In this document: one piece after another, positions 28,201 through 36,500 of the stretch
How positions within the stretch are numbered: position 1 is the first letter of the stretch
How the letters are laid out: each line of letters starts with the position of its first letter
DNA from: Mycolicibacterium rhodesiae
Lineage (GTDB): Bacteria; Actinomycetota; Actinomycetes; Mycobacteriales; Mycobacteriaceae
DNA: 64,000 bases
NCBI RefSeq assembly: GCF_002086695.1
Contig: NZ_MVIH01000001.1
Span: 558,001 to 622,000, forward strand
Direction: 5' to 3'
Program-made: the position numbers and the translations under genes
The notes under the pieces: generated by a model
What the model was told of the DNA's origin: nothing
Databases searched by the model: none
Seen by the model: only the letters and a program-made list of their open reading frames with translations

Positions 28201-29375
28201 GCCCGTTCATCCAGGCCGGCGTGGGCCCGCAGTTCGCCCACCGGGCCGAGGATCAGGGTGATCGGGGTGCGGAACTCGTGACTGATATTGGAGAAGAAGG
28301 TCGTCTTGGCGCGGTCCAACTCGGCCAGCTCATCGGCCCGACGCTGCTGCTCGCTGTAGCTGCGGGCACTGGAGACTCCGGTCGCGATGTGCCCGGCTAC
28401 CAGGTCGATGAACCCGCGGTACTCGTCATCGAGGGGCCGGTATGGATTCAGGGCCGCCACCAGGAAACCGGGCGGATCGCCGCCCTGGGCCAGCAGCGGC
28501 GTCACCAGCGCGTGGCTGGGCGGTTTGCGCCAGCCTCCGGTGGGCAGATCGGTGAACGACGGACCGTCGAGGTCGACAACCACCGATTGGCCGTGGGCGG
28601 GCTCGTTCACCGGCCACATGCCCGAATCACTGCGCAGTACCGCGGGAGCCGCGGGATGCGCGACCGCTATCCCGCTGGACCCGGCGAGCACGGCGATTCC
28701 GTCGTCATCGAACAGGTAGGTCAGAGTGAACGGCAGATCGAGGGTGTTGCGGTCGAGTTGGCGGGCGGCGAACGCCAGCATCTCCGACTCGGTGCGCACC
28801 ACGGACGGGTCCGAGCCAAGGTGACGCAGCGTGGCCATCCGCCGTTCGCCGATCACCCGGTCGGTGTCCTCGCTGACGACGCACAACATTCCTACGACGT
28901 GTCCCGTCTCGTCGCGAAGCGGGCTGTAGGAGAAGGTGTGGTAGGTCTCCTCGGGGTAGCCAGATCGCTCCAGGAACAGCAGTAGACCCTCGTCCCAGGT
29001 GGCTTCCCCGGTGGTCAACACCCGGTCGACGCGTGGTCCGACGTCGTCCCAGATTTCGGCCCAAACCTCGCTGGCAGGCCGGCCGAGCGCCCACGGGTAT
29101 TTGCGGCCGAGCGTGTCGCGACGGTAGGCGTCGTTGCAGAAGAACGTCAGCTCGGGGCCCCAGGCCATCCACATGGAGAAGCGGGACGACAGCACGATGC
29201 TGACGGCGGTCCGCAGGCTCTGCGGCCAGTCGGCGGACGGTCCTAGTGGGGTCGACGCCCAGTCGACTGCTGCCAGATCACGACCGACATGATCGTCGGG
29301 GCCGGAAGCTGATCCAACGTCCACAAACGTCCTTTCGGCTAGATCCGGCCTGGTGTGATCAGCCAACGGGTTCAC
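25203..29375 (-). CDS. giant hybrid sensor: PAS-GAF-histidine kinase-receiver-PAS-GAF-PP2C phosphatase-RsbW-like kinase
   Basis: 1390 residues from GTG 29375. In order: a PAS-like domain (about 35-190, WMAWGPELTFFCNDAYR), a GAF-like region (195-350), HisKA with NISHEFRTPITL and its histidine near 366, HATPase with NLLSNALKYTF, ADTGIGVP and GSGIGLALVKEL (475-590), and a receiver with ADDNADMREYL and phospho-acceptor aspartate near 682 in VVSDVMMPRLDG. Then a second PAS (770-890), a second GAF (890-1040), a SpoIIE/PP2C phosphatase (1050-1260: GGDWYDV, VVGDCVGHDLSAA, GYQDDVALL), and a C-terminal RsbW-type ATPase (1271-1390: AAGEAVTNAIEHGY). All key residues appear intact. No membrane segments, so it senses a cytoplasmic or diffusible signal. 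It links phosphorelay to sigma-factor partner switching through the overlapping STAS gene. Confidence 0.92.
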   Translation of the reverse strand: MNPLADHTRPDLAERTFVDVGSASGPDDHVGRDLAAVDWASTPLGPSADWPQSLRTAVSIVLSSRFSMWMAWGPELTFFCNDAYRRDTLGRKYPWALGRPASEVWAEIWDDVGPRVDRVLTTGEATWDEGLLLFLERSGYPEETYHTFSYSPLRDETGHVVGMLCVVSEDTDRVIGERRMATLRHLGSDPSVVRTESEMLAFAARQLDRNTLDLPFTLTYLFDDDGIAVLAGSSGIAVAHPAAPAVLRSDSGMWPVNEPAHGQSVVVDLDGPSFTDLPTGGWRKPPSHALVTPLLAQGGDPPGFLVAALNPYRPLDDEYRGFIDLVAGHIATGVSSARSYSEQQRRADELAELDRAKTTFFSNISHEFRTPITLILGPVGELRAHAGLDERAQQELDVIQRNGLRLAKLVNTLLDFSRIEANRVQARYEPVDLAQVTAELASVFRSAIDRADLQLIVDCRPLAEPVYLDRDMWEKVILNLLSNALKYTFSGSITVRVTQDGDQAVVTVADTGIGVPAAEMPRLFERFHRIESARARSTEGSGIGLALVKELVGLHGGTITAESVEDAGTTFTIRLPIGAGHLPSEALSPAGTSRSSNIAEPYVQEALRWLPDSGNGDLAAVPNPPPVVESTSRVLVADDNADMREYLVRLLRGAGYEVDEVADGQQALSRIRADRPDLVVSDVMMPRLDGLALVAALRNDPHTVAVPVLLLSARAGQEASIEGLQAGADDYLVKPFVAAELLARVRANIELAKLRSHHLRWRTALVESLQEAFFVCDEVGAVIEMNKAFTDILGFGPEDLPYDPVHPWWPDAETQPEANAQIVAAFAALPDQPHGSYTVPVNHRDGHRVWITANIAHAQDPATGRSVMVGTFRDVTAEHYSVQRQTALATLNQQLAQADAVDDALHGALEQVRAQWSARRVLAAIFPGGGTTGPGSEHPDFAGDADEAQWAALVPDVREHIIELGSSGNLLTPDTSIAGSAGIALQHPRGTLVIWIELPAERPFTVEDMTLLTVLSGRLGQGLQRVHQLDQQRETALALQHSILGPDDLPAGFAVRYQPASHPLQVGGDWYDVIALDDGRIALVVGDCVGHDLSAATVMGQLRSACRALLLEKSSPAAALAGLDRFAARLPGAQSTTAFCAILNPATGALVYSSAGHPPPILVCPDGSTTLLEGGHSIALGIRPDRERPQTDAILPPQATLLLYTDGLVERRRRSLDDGIEQATNVIRDDSTLDLDPLADQIMTSLAPPGGYQDDVALLIYRHPKPLEVTIPADPLHLAPARAALRDWLTSAGIDHEQAQDVLVAAGEAVTNAIEHGYRHGQGGTITLQATSEVDLLRLTITDAGSWKPKESGYTHRGRGIQIMEALMEDVSILPDTTGTVVRLSTRIRR

Positions 29376-29437
29376 CTTACGGCCCCGGTGCTAAACCAGC
29401 GGGATAGTCGAACAAGCCCAAACTCCGTGGCGCGAGA

Positions 29438-29989
29438 TTACAACGGGCGCACCATGACGTAGTCCTGTTCGATGTGTGTCCCCATCGGGAAAGACTTGGT
29501 GCCGGCGACGACGAACCCCTGCTTGCCGTAGAACCGTTGCGCGCGACGGTTTCTCTGGTTCACGCCCAACCAGACGCACTGCGCCCCGCCGCCGGCCGCC
29601 CTGCTCACCGCGGCGCGCATCAGCGCCGCCGCGACGCCCGACCCGTGGCTGTCGGCCTGCACGTACAGCTTGGACAGCTCGACCGCGGGCCGCGTGGTGA
29701 CCGCCTGGGCGACGTCGGGATCGGTACCAACCCCGTCGATCAGCATCGCGTAGCCGACCATTCGGCCCCCGGTTCGGGCGGCGAGCACGGTGCGCGACGG
29801 GTCGGCCAGGTAGTCGGTGAACCGCCCGCGCGACAGGTGGGCGGCGATGAAGGCGGTGATGTCGGCTGGGGGCGAGGTGGGCGGGCATGCGAGCGGGAAG
29901 GTGGCGGCCGCCAGCTCGGCGAGTGCGACGGCATCGGCTTCGACCGCATCGGTTACTTCGATATCCCCAAAGCTGTTGGGCGAGTTCAT
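29438..29989 (-). CDS. GNAT-family N-acetyltransferase
   Basis: 183 residues from ATG 29989 (MNSPNSFGDIEVTDAVEAD). The acetyl-CoA-binding part is VELSKLYVQADSHGSGVAAALMRAAV, with QADSHGSG in place of the usual RxxGxG/A loop, followed by CVWLGVNQRNRRAQRFYGKQGF, the common C-terminal NxRAxxFYxxxGF motif. Related to acetyltransferases of small molecules or polyamines; substrate unknown. It starts two bases after the stop of a small secreted-protein gene, so it is probably co-transcribed with it. A longer open frame to 30208 exists, but it overlaps that small gene. Confidence 0.88.
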   Translation of the reverse strand: MNSPNSFGDIEVTDAVEADAVALAELAAATFPLACPPTSPPADITAFIAAHLSRGRFTDYLADPSRTVLAARTGGRMVGYAMLIDGVGTDPDVAQAVTTRPAVELSKLYVQADSHGSGVAAALMRAAVSRAAGGGAQCVWLGVNQRNRRAQRFYGKQGFVVAGTKSFPMGTHIEQDYVMVRPL

Positions 29990-29991
29990 AT

Positions 29992-30174
29992 TCACAGTTT
30001 CCGCCGGGCCAGAGGCGCACCGGCGTGCGGGTAGATCGGGACCGCGGTGGACACCAGGTCGCGGTAGCACTCCCAGAACGCCCGGGAAGCGCGGCGGGTA
30101 GTCGCTGCCGGCGCGGGGCTGCTCGCCGCAAAGAGTGTGAGTAGGGCCACCACCACTGCCCGCAGAGAACGCAC
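29992..30174 (-). CDS. small exported protein of 60 residues, function unknown
   Basis: GTG 30174 is preceded by AGGAGGAG, one of the best ribosome binding sites in the window. The product begins VRSLRAVVVALLTLFAASS and continues to PAPAATTRR: charged start, hydrophobic core, and an A-x-A-type signal peptidase site, which would leave a mature peptide of about 35 residues containing a single cysteine (AFWECYRDLVSTAVPI). The next gene, the acetyltransferase, starts two bases after its stop. I do not recognise the family. Calling it a gene rests on the ribosome binding site, the signal peptide and the tight spacing. Confidence 0.55.
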   Translation of the reverse strand: MRSLRAVVVALLTLFAASSPAPAATTRRASRAFWECYRDLVSTAVPIYPHAGAPLARRKL

Positions 30175-30269
30175 GAAACTCCTCCTCACCCCGCAGGAAT
30201 GATGGCACACGGGCAGCGATGCTGTTCGGGAGCTCGGTTTGCCGGTCGGCGCCGGTGGTACACCCACGG

Positions 30270-30298
30270 TTGCCTGCCGCCGGCCTTTACGGCATCTT
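30270..30298 (+). promoter_or_regulatory. candidate promoter of the second antiporter leader
   Basis: TTGCCT (30270-30275), a 17-base spacer and CATCTT (30293-30298) would start transcription near 30304-30306, exactly at the beginning of the duplicated 25-nt block, as also predicted for nhaA. Confidence 0.35.
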
Positions 30299-30305
30299 TA
30301 CGCGA

Positions 30306-30385
30306 AGGTGTGCCGGGAAGTCTGGTCGGCAGTCGCGCCCGAATGGATGGGCGGTCGACTCGAGCGAAGATGCGGAGACTCAGGC
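30306..30385 (+). promoter_or_regulatory. candidate structured 5' leader of the CPA1 antiporter gene (copy 2 of the 25-nt element)
   Basis: Bases 30306-30330 are identical to 3949-3973. After the block, 30331-30360 can fold into a strong hairpin: AGTCG/CGACT plus CGCCC/GGGCG with a two-base bulge and the loop GAATGGAT. AGTCT of the block (30319-30323) can pair with AGACT (30376-30380), which overlaps GGAG (30374-30377) in front of the start codon, so sequestration of the ribosome binding site is conceivable. The distance from block to start codon is 80 bases here and 63 in nhaA. Confidence 0.5.
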
Positions 30386-31618
30386 GTGGCACTTGTCCTG
30401 GCATTCGGTGTGGTGCTGCTGCTGAGTGTCTCGCTGTCCGGTGTGGCGGCCAGGACCGTGCTGTCCACCGCGTTGATGTTCCTGGTGGCAGGTGCCTTGA
30501 TCGGACCGGGCGGATTCGACATCGTCGAGTTGGGCCCCGGGCATGGCATGGTTGCCGCACTGGCGGACATCGCGTTGTTCACTGTCCTGTTCACCGACGG
30601 TCAGCGCGCCAATATGCATGCGCTGCGCGAGAATTGGCGGCTGTCCGGGCGAGCTCTGGGGCTGGGGATGCCGTTGACGATGGTGGGAATCGCTGTTCCG
30701 GCGCACTTTCTGGCCGGGCTGGACTGGCCCACCGCGTTTCTCCTCGGTGCGATTCTGTCGCCGACCGATCCGGTGTTCGCCGCTGCGCTGGTGGGTCGGT
30801 CCGACATCCCGCTGCGATTGCGGCGGCTGCTGAACGTGGAGTCGGGCCTCAACGACGGGCTGGCGCTGCCGTTCGTGCTGATCTTCCTCGCCACTGCCAA
30901 ACACGAGAGCTCGCACTGGACCAAGGTTCTCGAGGAGCTCGCGCTGGGCCTGGTCCTCGGCTTCGGTATCGCCGCGCTGGTGGCACTGGCCTGGCGCAGC
31001 AAGGTCCTCACCGCCGAGCCGCGACTGCAGCCGCTGGGGCCGGTCGCCATCGCGGTCGTCGTCTACGCCGGCTGCCACCTGACCCACGCCAATCCCTATT
31101 TGGCCGCGTTTGCCGCAGGCTCGACTTTGGCGACGCTGGACCCGGTGACTGCCGAGCGGTTCGAACCCTTCGGCGATTTGTTGGCCGAGCTCACGAAGTT
31201 TGCGGCGCTCTTGGTCTTCGGAGCGCTGATCACGCCGGAAAGGCTGTCGCACCTGGGATGGCAGGGCTGGCTGCTGGCGGTGGTGGCGATTGTGGTGATT
31301 CGCCCGGTGTCACTGCTGGTTTCGCTGGTGCGCACGAAGATGCCGCGGCGCGAGCGGCTCACGGCGGCCTGGTTCGGCCCCAAAGGGTTCGCGTCGGTGG
31401 TGTACGGGCTGCTCGCTCTGCAGTCGGGCATCCCCGACAACCAGCTTGTCTTCGACCTCGTCGCGGTGACAATCGCGCTGTCGATCGTGCTGCATTCCTC
31501 CACCGACGTCCCGGTGGCCAAATTGCTCCGCGTCGAGCCGCCCGACAATCTGCCGGCCGGTCGGCCCGAGCCCGGTGAGCCCGCGGCTGCCGACCGCAGA
31601 GCGCCGGAGTCCGCGTGA
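30386..31618 (+). CDS. CPA1-family Na+(K+)/H+ antiporter (NhaP/NhaK type)
   Basis: 410 residues with about 12 membrane segments. GTG 30386 is chosen because GGAG (30374-30377) lies eight bases upstream; the open frame extends to 30239 but would include the shared leader block. Motifs of the cation:proton antiporter family: LVAGALIGPGGFDIVELGPG, ILSPTDPVFAAALVGRSDIP, where TDP is the unwound-helix motif, and LNVESGLNDGLALPFVL with the ND ion-binding aspartate. It exchanges Na+ or K+ for protons. There is no long C-terminal regulatory domain. Followed after 39 bases by a CBS protein and an ArsA-type permease, likely one operon. It is unrelated in fold class to NhaA although it shares the same leader element. 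Confidence 0.93.
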   Translation: MALVLAFGVVLLLSVSLSGVAARTVLSTALMFLVAGALIGPGGFDIVELGPGHGMVAALADIALFTVLFTDGQRANMHALRENWRLSGRALGLGMPLTMVGIAVPAHFLAGLDWPTAFLLGAILSPTDPVFAAALVGRSDIPLRLRRLLNVESGLNDGLALPFVLIFLATAKHESSHWTKVLEELALGLVLGFGIAALVALAWRSKVLTAEPRLQPLGPVAIAVVVYAGCHLTHANPYLAAFAAGSTLATLDPVTAERFEPFGDLLAELTKFAALLVFGALITPERLSHLGWQGWLLAVVAIVVIRPVSLLVSLVRTKMPRRERLTAAWFGPKGFASVVYGLLALQSGIPDNQLVFDLVAVTIALSIVLHSSTDVPVAKLLRVEPPDNLPAGRPEPGEPAAADRRAPESA

Positions 31619-31657
31619 CTGGCGCCCCGGCGGCGGCCGAGGACGTACCGTTCTCGT

Positions 31658-32104
31658 GTGCGCGCACAGCAGATCGCCGAACAATTCCCGGTCGTCGCAT
31701 TGGATTCCGCTGCCCTGGACGCAGTGCGCTTGATGGCCGAACAGCGACTGCCCGGTTTGGTTGTCACCGACGCGCAGGGCATCCCGCTGACGATCCTTCC
31801 GGCGTCGCAAGTCGTGCGCCTGCTGGTTCCGGCCTACATCCAGGACGACCCCTCGCTGGCTGGTGTACTTGGCGAACAAGCGGCCGACCGGATCGCGGAC
31901 AAACTGGGGGGCAAATCGGTTCAACAGGTGCTGCCCAAGTCGGCTCCGCGCATGCCGACGGTCGATGCCGACGACACGATCGTGGAGGTCGCCGCGATCA
32001 TGGCCCGGGATCACTCGCCGCTGGTGGCGGTGATGACCGGCAAGCAACTCGTCGGTGTCATCACCGCATCGCGATTGTTGGAAGTCGCGCTGGGGATCCA
32101 CTGA
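31658..32104 (+). CDS. CBS-pair protein (Rv2683-like)
   Basis: 148 residues from GTG 31658. Two CBS motifs fill the protein: [26 protein letters not shown] to residue 50 and [19 protein letters not shown] from about residue 95, ending [17 protein letters not shown] pairs usually bind adenine nucleotides such as AMP, ATP or c-di-AMP and regulate a partner. The same neighbour pair, CBS protein then ArsA-type permease, occurs in M. tuberculosis as Rv2683-Rv2684, so it may be the cytoplasmic sensor for that permease. Here the pair sits behind a Na+/H+ antiporter. Confidence 0.87.
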   Translation: MRAQQIAEQFPVVALDSAALDAVRLMAEQRLPGLVVTDAQGIPLTILPASQVVRLLVPAYIQDDPSLAGVLGEQAADRIADKLGGKSVQQVLPKSAPRMPTVDADDTIVEVAAIMARDHSPLVAVMTGKQLVGVITASRLLEVALGIH

Positions 32105-32126
32105 GCTCGACAGGCACGCGATAACC

Positions 32127-33416
32127 GTGGCCGTCGTCGCCCTTGCCGTCTTCGCCGTTGCGTATCTGCTGATCGCGACCGAGCGGATCAACAAAGTCAA
32201 AGCGGCTCTCGGGGGAGCCGCCGTGGTCGTGGCCATCGGGACCGTCGGTTCCGATGACATTTTCTATTCACGTGAGACCGGGATCGACTGGGACGTCATC
32301 TTTCTGCTGCTGGGCATGATGGTGATCGTCGGCGTTCTACGGCAGACCGGTGTCTTCGAGTACACCGCGATTTGGGCAGCCAAGCGGGCCAAGGGATCTC
32401 CACTGCGGGTGATGATCCTGCTGGCCTTGATCACCGCTGTCGCGTCGGCCTTGCTCGACAACGTCACCACTGTCCTGCTGATCGCGCCGGTGACGCTCCT
32501 GGTCTGTGATCGGTTGGCCATCAACCCCGTACCGTTCCTGCTCGCCGAAGTGTTCGCGTCCAACATCGGCGGCACCGCGACTCTGATCGGCGATCCACCA
32601 AACATCATCATCGGTAGCCGAGCGGGCCTGTCGTTCAACGACTTCCTGGTCCACGTGACCCCGTTGGTGGTGATAGCGCTCGCGGTGTTCCTGGCGGCAC
32701 TGCCGGTATTGTTCCGCGGTTCGTTTGCCGTCGAAGCCGATCGGGTCGCCGAGGTGATGTCGCTCGACGAGCGGGAGGCGATCCGGGATGTGCGCCTACT
32801 GGTCAAATGCGGCGTGGTACTCGGCGCGGTCTTCGCCGCGTTCATCGGGCACTCGGTGATTCACGTCGAGCCGTCCGTGGTCGCACTGCTGGGGGCCGGG
32901 GTTCTGATCCTCATCTCCGGTGTCGAGCGCAGGCATTACCTGGGCAGCGTCGAGTGGGACACGCTGTTGTTCTTCGCAGGCCTGTTCATTCTGGTGGGTG
33001 CGCTGGTCAAGACCGGGGTGATCGGAAAAGTGGCGGAACTCGCCGGGGCGGCAACGGGCGGTAGTCCGTTGTTGGCAGCGATGGCGATACTGCTGGTCTC
33101 GGCACTGTTGTCGGGCGTGATCGACAACATCCCGTACGTCGCGACGATGAGCCCGGTGGTCGCCGATCTCGCAGCGACCGTGGCCAATCCCGTGCACGGC
33201 CAGGCCCTGTGGTGGTCGCTGGCGATCGGAGCGGACTTCGGTGGCAACCTCACCGCCGTCGGTGCAAGTGCGAACGTCGTGATGCTGGGTATCGCAGCCA
33301 GGGAGGGATACCCGATCAGCTTCTGGGAGTTCACCCGCAAAGGCGCAGTGGTGACCGCGTTGACGGTCGGGGTCGCGGTGCCCTACGTGTGGTTGCGCTA
33401 CTTCGTATTCGGCTGA
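32127..33416 (+). CDS. ArsA/ArsB-type inner-membrane permease of the ion transporter superfamily (Rv2684-like)
   Basis: 429 residues from GTG 32127, 22 bases after the CBS gene; an in-frame ATG at 32055 lies inside it. About 11 membrane segments. Key motifs: [59 protein letters not shown] and the second re-entrant repeat [15 protein letters not shown] with [19 protein letters not shown]. The two GGTxTxxGxxxN repeats are the ion-binding clamps of ArsB/NhaD/CitM transporters. M. tuberculosis Rv2684 is labelled an arsenic transporter, but no ars regulator or reductase is nearby, and coupling to Na+ or transport of another anion is equally possible given the antiporter upstream. Confidence 0.88.
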   Translation: MAVVALAVFAVAYLLIATERINKVKAALGGAAVVVAIGTVGSDDIFYSRETGIDWDVIFLLLGMMVIVGVLRQTGVFEYTAIWAAKRAKGSPLRVMILLALITAVASALLDNVTTVLLIAPVTLLVCDRLAINPVPFLLAEVFASNIGGTATLIGDPPNIIIGSRAGLSFNDFLVHVTPLVVIALAVFLAALPVLFRGSFAVEADRVAEVMSLDEREAIRDVRLLVKCGVVLGAVFAAFIGHSVIHVEPSVVALLGAGVLILISGVERRHYLGSVEWDTLLFFAGLFILVGALVKTGVIGKVAELAGAATGGSPLLAAMAILLVSALLSGVIDNIPYVATMSPVVADLAATVANPVHGQALWWSLAIGADFGGNLTAVGASANVVMLGIAAREGYPISFWEFTRKGAVVTALTVGVAVPYVWLRYFVFG

Positions 33417-33433
33417 CCGGGCTGACTCTGCCT

Positions 33434-33447
33434 GTTTCCTGGGAAAC
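33434..33447. promoter_or_regulatory. inverted repeat upstream of the formate dehydrogenase operon
   Basis: GTTTCC-TG-GGAAAC is a perfect 6-bp inverted repeat with a 2-bp centre, 18 bp after the permease stop and about 80 bp before fdhA. Dimensions fit an operator better than a terminator. The binding protein is unknown. Confidence 0.3.
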
Positions 33448-33524
33448 CATCCCTCCCGCGTTTGATCGCTTTGGCCGCGGGTACGTCCGCCCCACCGGGA
33501 TGGCTGGGGCGAATGGAGGGCTTC

Positions 33525-36500
33525 GTGGGCGTGCGGCGCTGGATCGAAGATTGGCCGGTATACCGGCAGCTCACCGGATCGGACCCGATGGGTAAGGCCG
33601 CATCGGTCCAGTCCCGCAAGTCGGCCGCCCTGCAGGCGCGGACCAACACCGCGGACCGCGTGGTCAGCTCGGTGTGTCCGTACTGCGCCGTCGGATGCGC
33701 CCAGCACGTCTACGTCCGTGATGACAAGGTCGTGGCGATCGAAGGCAATCCGGACAGTCCGGTCAGCCGTGGCCGGCTGTGCCCGAAGGGGGCGGCGAGC
33801 CTACAGCTGACCACCGGTTCGGCCCGCCTGCACCAGGTGCTCTACCGCGCGCCGCACGCCGCCGATTGGCAGGTCCTCGATTTGGACACCGCTATGGAGA
33901 TGGTCGTGGACCGGGTGCTGGCCACTCGGGACGAGACCTGGCAGGAGGAGGTCGACGGCGCACGCACCGCGCGCACCATGGGCATCGCCAGCCTGGGTGG
34001 GGCAACGTTGGACAACGAGGAGAACTACCTCATCAAGAAGTTGCTCACCGCGCTCGGGGTGATCCAGATCGAGAACCAGGCGCGGGTGTGCCACAGCTCC
34101 ACGGTGGTCGGGCTGGGAAGTTCGTTCGGCCGGGGCGGTGCCACCACCTTCCTGCAAGACCTTCCGCACGCCGACTGCATCGTGATCGAAGGATCCAATT
34201 TCGCCGAGTGCCATCCCGTCGGCTTCCAATGGGTGATGGAGGCCAAGGCTCGCGGCGCAGTGGTGATTCACGTCGATCCGCGGTTCACCCGAACCAGCGC
34301 GCTGGCCGATCTGCATGTACCGATCCGCGCCGGATCCGACATCGCGTTTCTCGGCGGCATCATCAATCACGTTCTGACGCAGGAGAAGTACTTTCGGGAA
34401 TTCGTAGTGAACTACACCAATGCGGCAACCATTGTCGACGAGGAGTTCGCCGACACCGAGGATCTCGACGGCTTGTTCGGTGGATTCGATTCCGACAGCC
34501 GCCACTACGATTCCGCCGACTGGCAGTACGAGGGCGTGTCGGTGGCTGCGGCATCAGGTCAGCGGGGTCACGCCGGTGGCGATGATGTGCGGTCCAGCGG
34601 GCGAGGCGAGCAGCACGGGTCGGGTGGGGCCGCCATGGAGGGCACCCCTGCCCGCGACGAAAGTCTTCAGCACCCGCGCTGCGTTCTGCAGATCCTCAAA
34701 CGGCACTACGCCCGCTACACCCCGGAGATGGTCGCCGACGTATGCGGGATCGCTCCGGACGTGTTCGCGAAGGTCTGCGATGCGCTGACCCAGAATTCCG
34801 GGCCGGAACGTACCAGCGAATTCGTCTACGCCGTCGGCTGGACCCAGCACAGCACGGGGTCGCAATACATCCGAACGGCCTGCATCCTGCAGCTGCTGCT
34901 GGGCAACATGGGCCGGCCCGGCGGTGGCATCCAGGCCCTGCGGGGGCATGCCAGCATTCAGGGATCCAGTGACATCCCAACGCTTTTCAATCTGCTGCCG
35001 GGATACCTGCCGATGCCGTACGCCGAGCACCAGCAGAACCGGACCGATTTCATCGCCGCCGACGCCGCCCGCAAGGGGTTCTGGTCGCAGATGGACTCCT
35101 ATTTCGTCAGCCTGCTGAAGTCGTGGTGGGGTGATGCGGCCACGGAGGACAACGATTTCTGCTTTGAGTACCTGCCACGGTTGACGGGGTCGCACAGCAC
35201 GTACGACACGGTCTTCGAACAACTTGCCGGGCGGTGTAAGGGCTACTTCCTGCTCGGCGAGAACCCAGCGGTCGGCTCGGCGAACGCAAAGATGCAGCGG
35301 TTGGGGATGGCCAATCTGGAATGGCTTGTGGTGCGGGACTTCTCGCTGATCGAGAGCGCCACGTGGTGGAAGGACGGTCCGGAGATCGAATCCGGCGAAC
35401 TGCGCACCGAGGACGTGGCCACTGAGGTGTTCTTCTTCCCGGCCGCGGCGCACACCGAGAAGTCAGGCAGCTTCACCAACACCAATCGCATGCTGCAGTG
35501 GCACGAACAAGCTGTCGAGCCGGCCGGTGACGCGCGCAGCGACCTCTGGTTCATGTATCACCTGGGCCGGATCATCCGCCAAAGGCTGGCCGGGTCAACC
35601 GATTCCCGCGATCGGCCGATTGTGGACCTCGCCTGGGACTACCCGACGATCGGCGCGCTGGAGGAACCGGACGCCGACGCTGTGCTCGCCGAGATCAACG
35701 GGTTCGACGGCGACGGCAGGCCGCTGAATGCCTACACGCAGTTGCGCAACGACGGCAGCACTCGGTGCGGGTGCTGGATCTACTGCGGGGTATACGCCGA
35801 TGGCGTAAACCAGGCGGCGCGACGCAAGCCGCACACCGAGCAGAACTGGATAGCGCCGGAGTGGGGATGGGCGTGGCCGGCGAACCGGCGGGTGCTGTAC
35901 AACCGTGCGTCGGCGGCTCCCGACGGCACGCCGTGGAGCGAACGCAAAAAGCTGGTCTGGTGGGACGGCGCGGCGGGCAAGTGGACCGGGTACGACGTCC
36001 CGGACTTCGAGGTCGACAAGTCGCCCGACTACCGGCCGCCCGAGGGCGCCGGCGGGATCGAGGCGTTATCGGGCATCGATCCGTTCATCATGCAGGCCGA
36101 CGGCAAGGCCTGGTTGTACACCCCGGCCGGGGTGGTCGACGGCCCGCTGCCCGCGCACTACGAGCCGCAGGATTCCCCGGTGGCCAACGCGCTCTACGAT
36201 CAACAGCGCAATCCGGCCCGAATGACGTTTCCTGACAAGCGTAATCGCTATACGCCCGGCCCCGAGGCCGACGGTGCACGGGTCTACCCGTACGTGGTGA
36301 CCACCTACCGGTTGACCGAACACTTCACTGCCGGCGGCATGTCGCGGTGGTCGCCGTACCTGGCCGAACTGCAACCGGAGATGTTCTGCGAGATATCCCC
36401 GGAGTTGGCCGCCGAGCGTGGACTGCGCAATGGGGGTTGGGCCACGCTGGTCAGTCCTCGCGGAGTCATCGAAACCCGCGTTCTGGTCACCGACCGGATC

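Noticed and set aside
26253..28985. 910-codon plus-strand open frame antisense to the giant sensor kinase
   Set aside because: It mirrors the codon periodicity of the real minus-strand gene in high-GC DNA; no domain is recognisable and the composition is that of a shadow frame.
33470..33512. GCGGGTACGTCCGCCC near the fdhA start as a possible DosR box
   Set aside because: The centre does not fit the consensus; a GC-rich chance palindrome is more likely.
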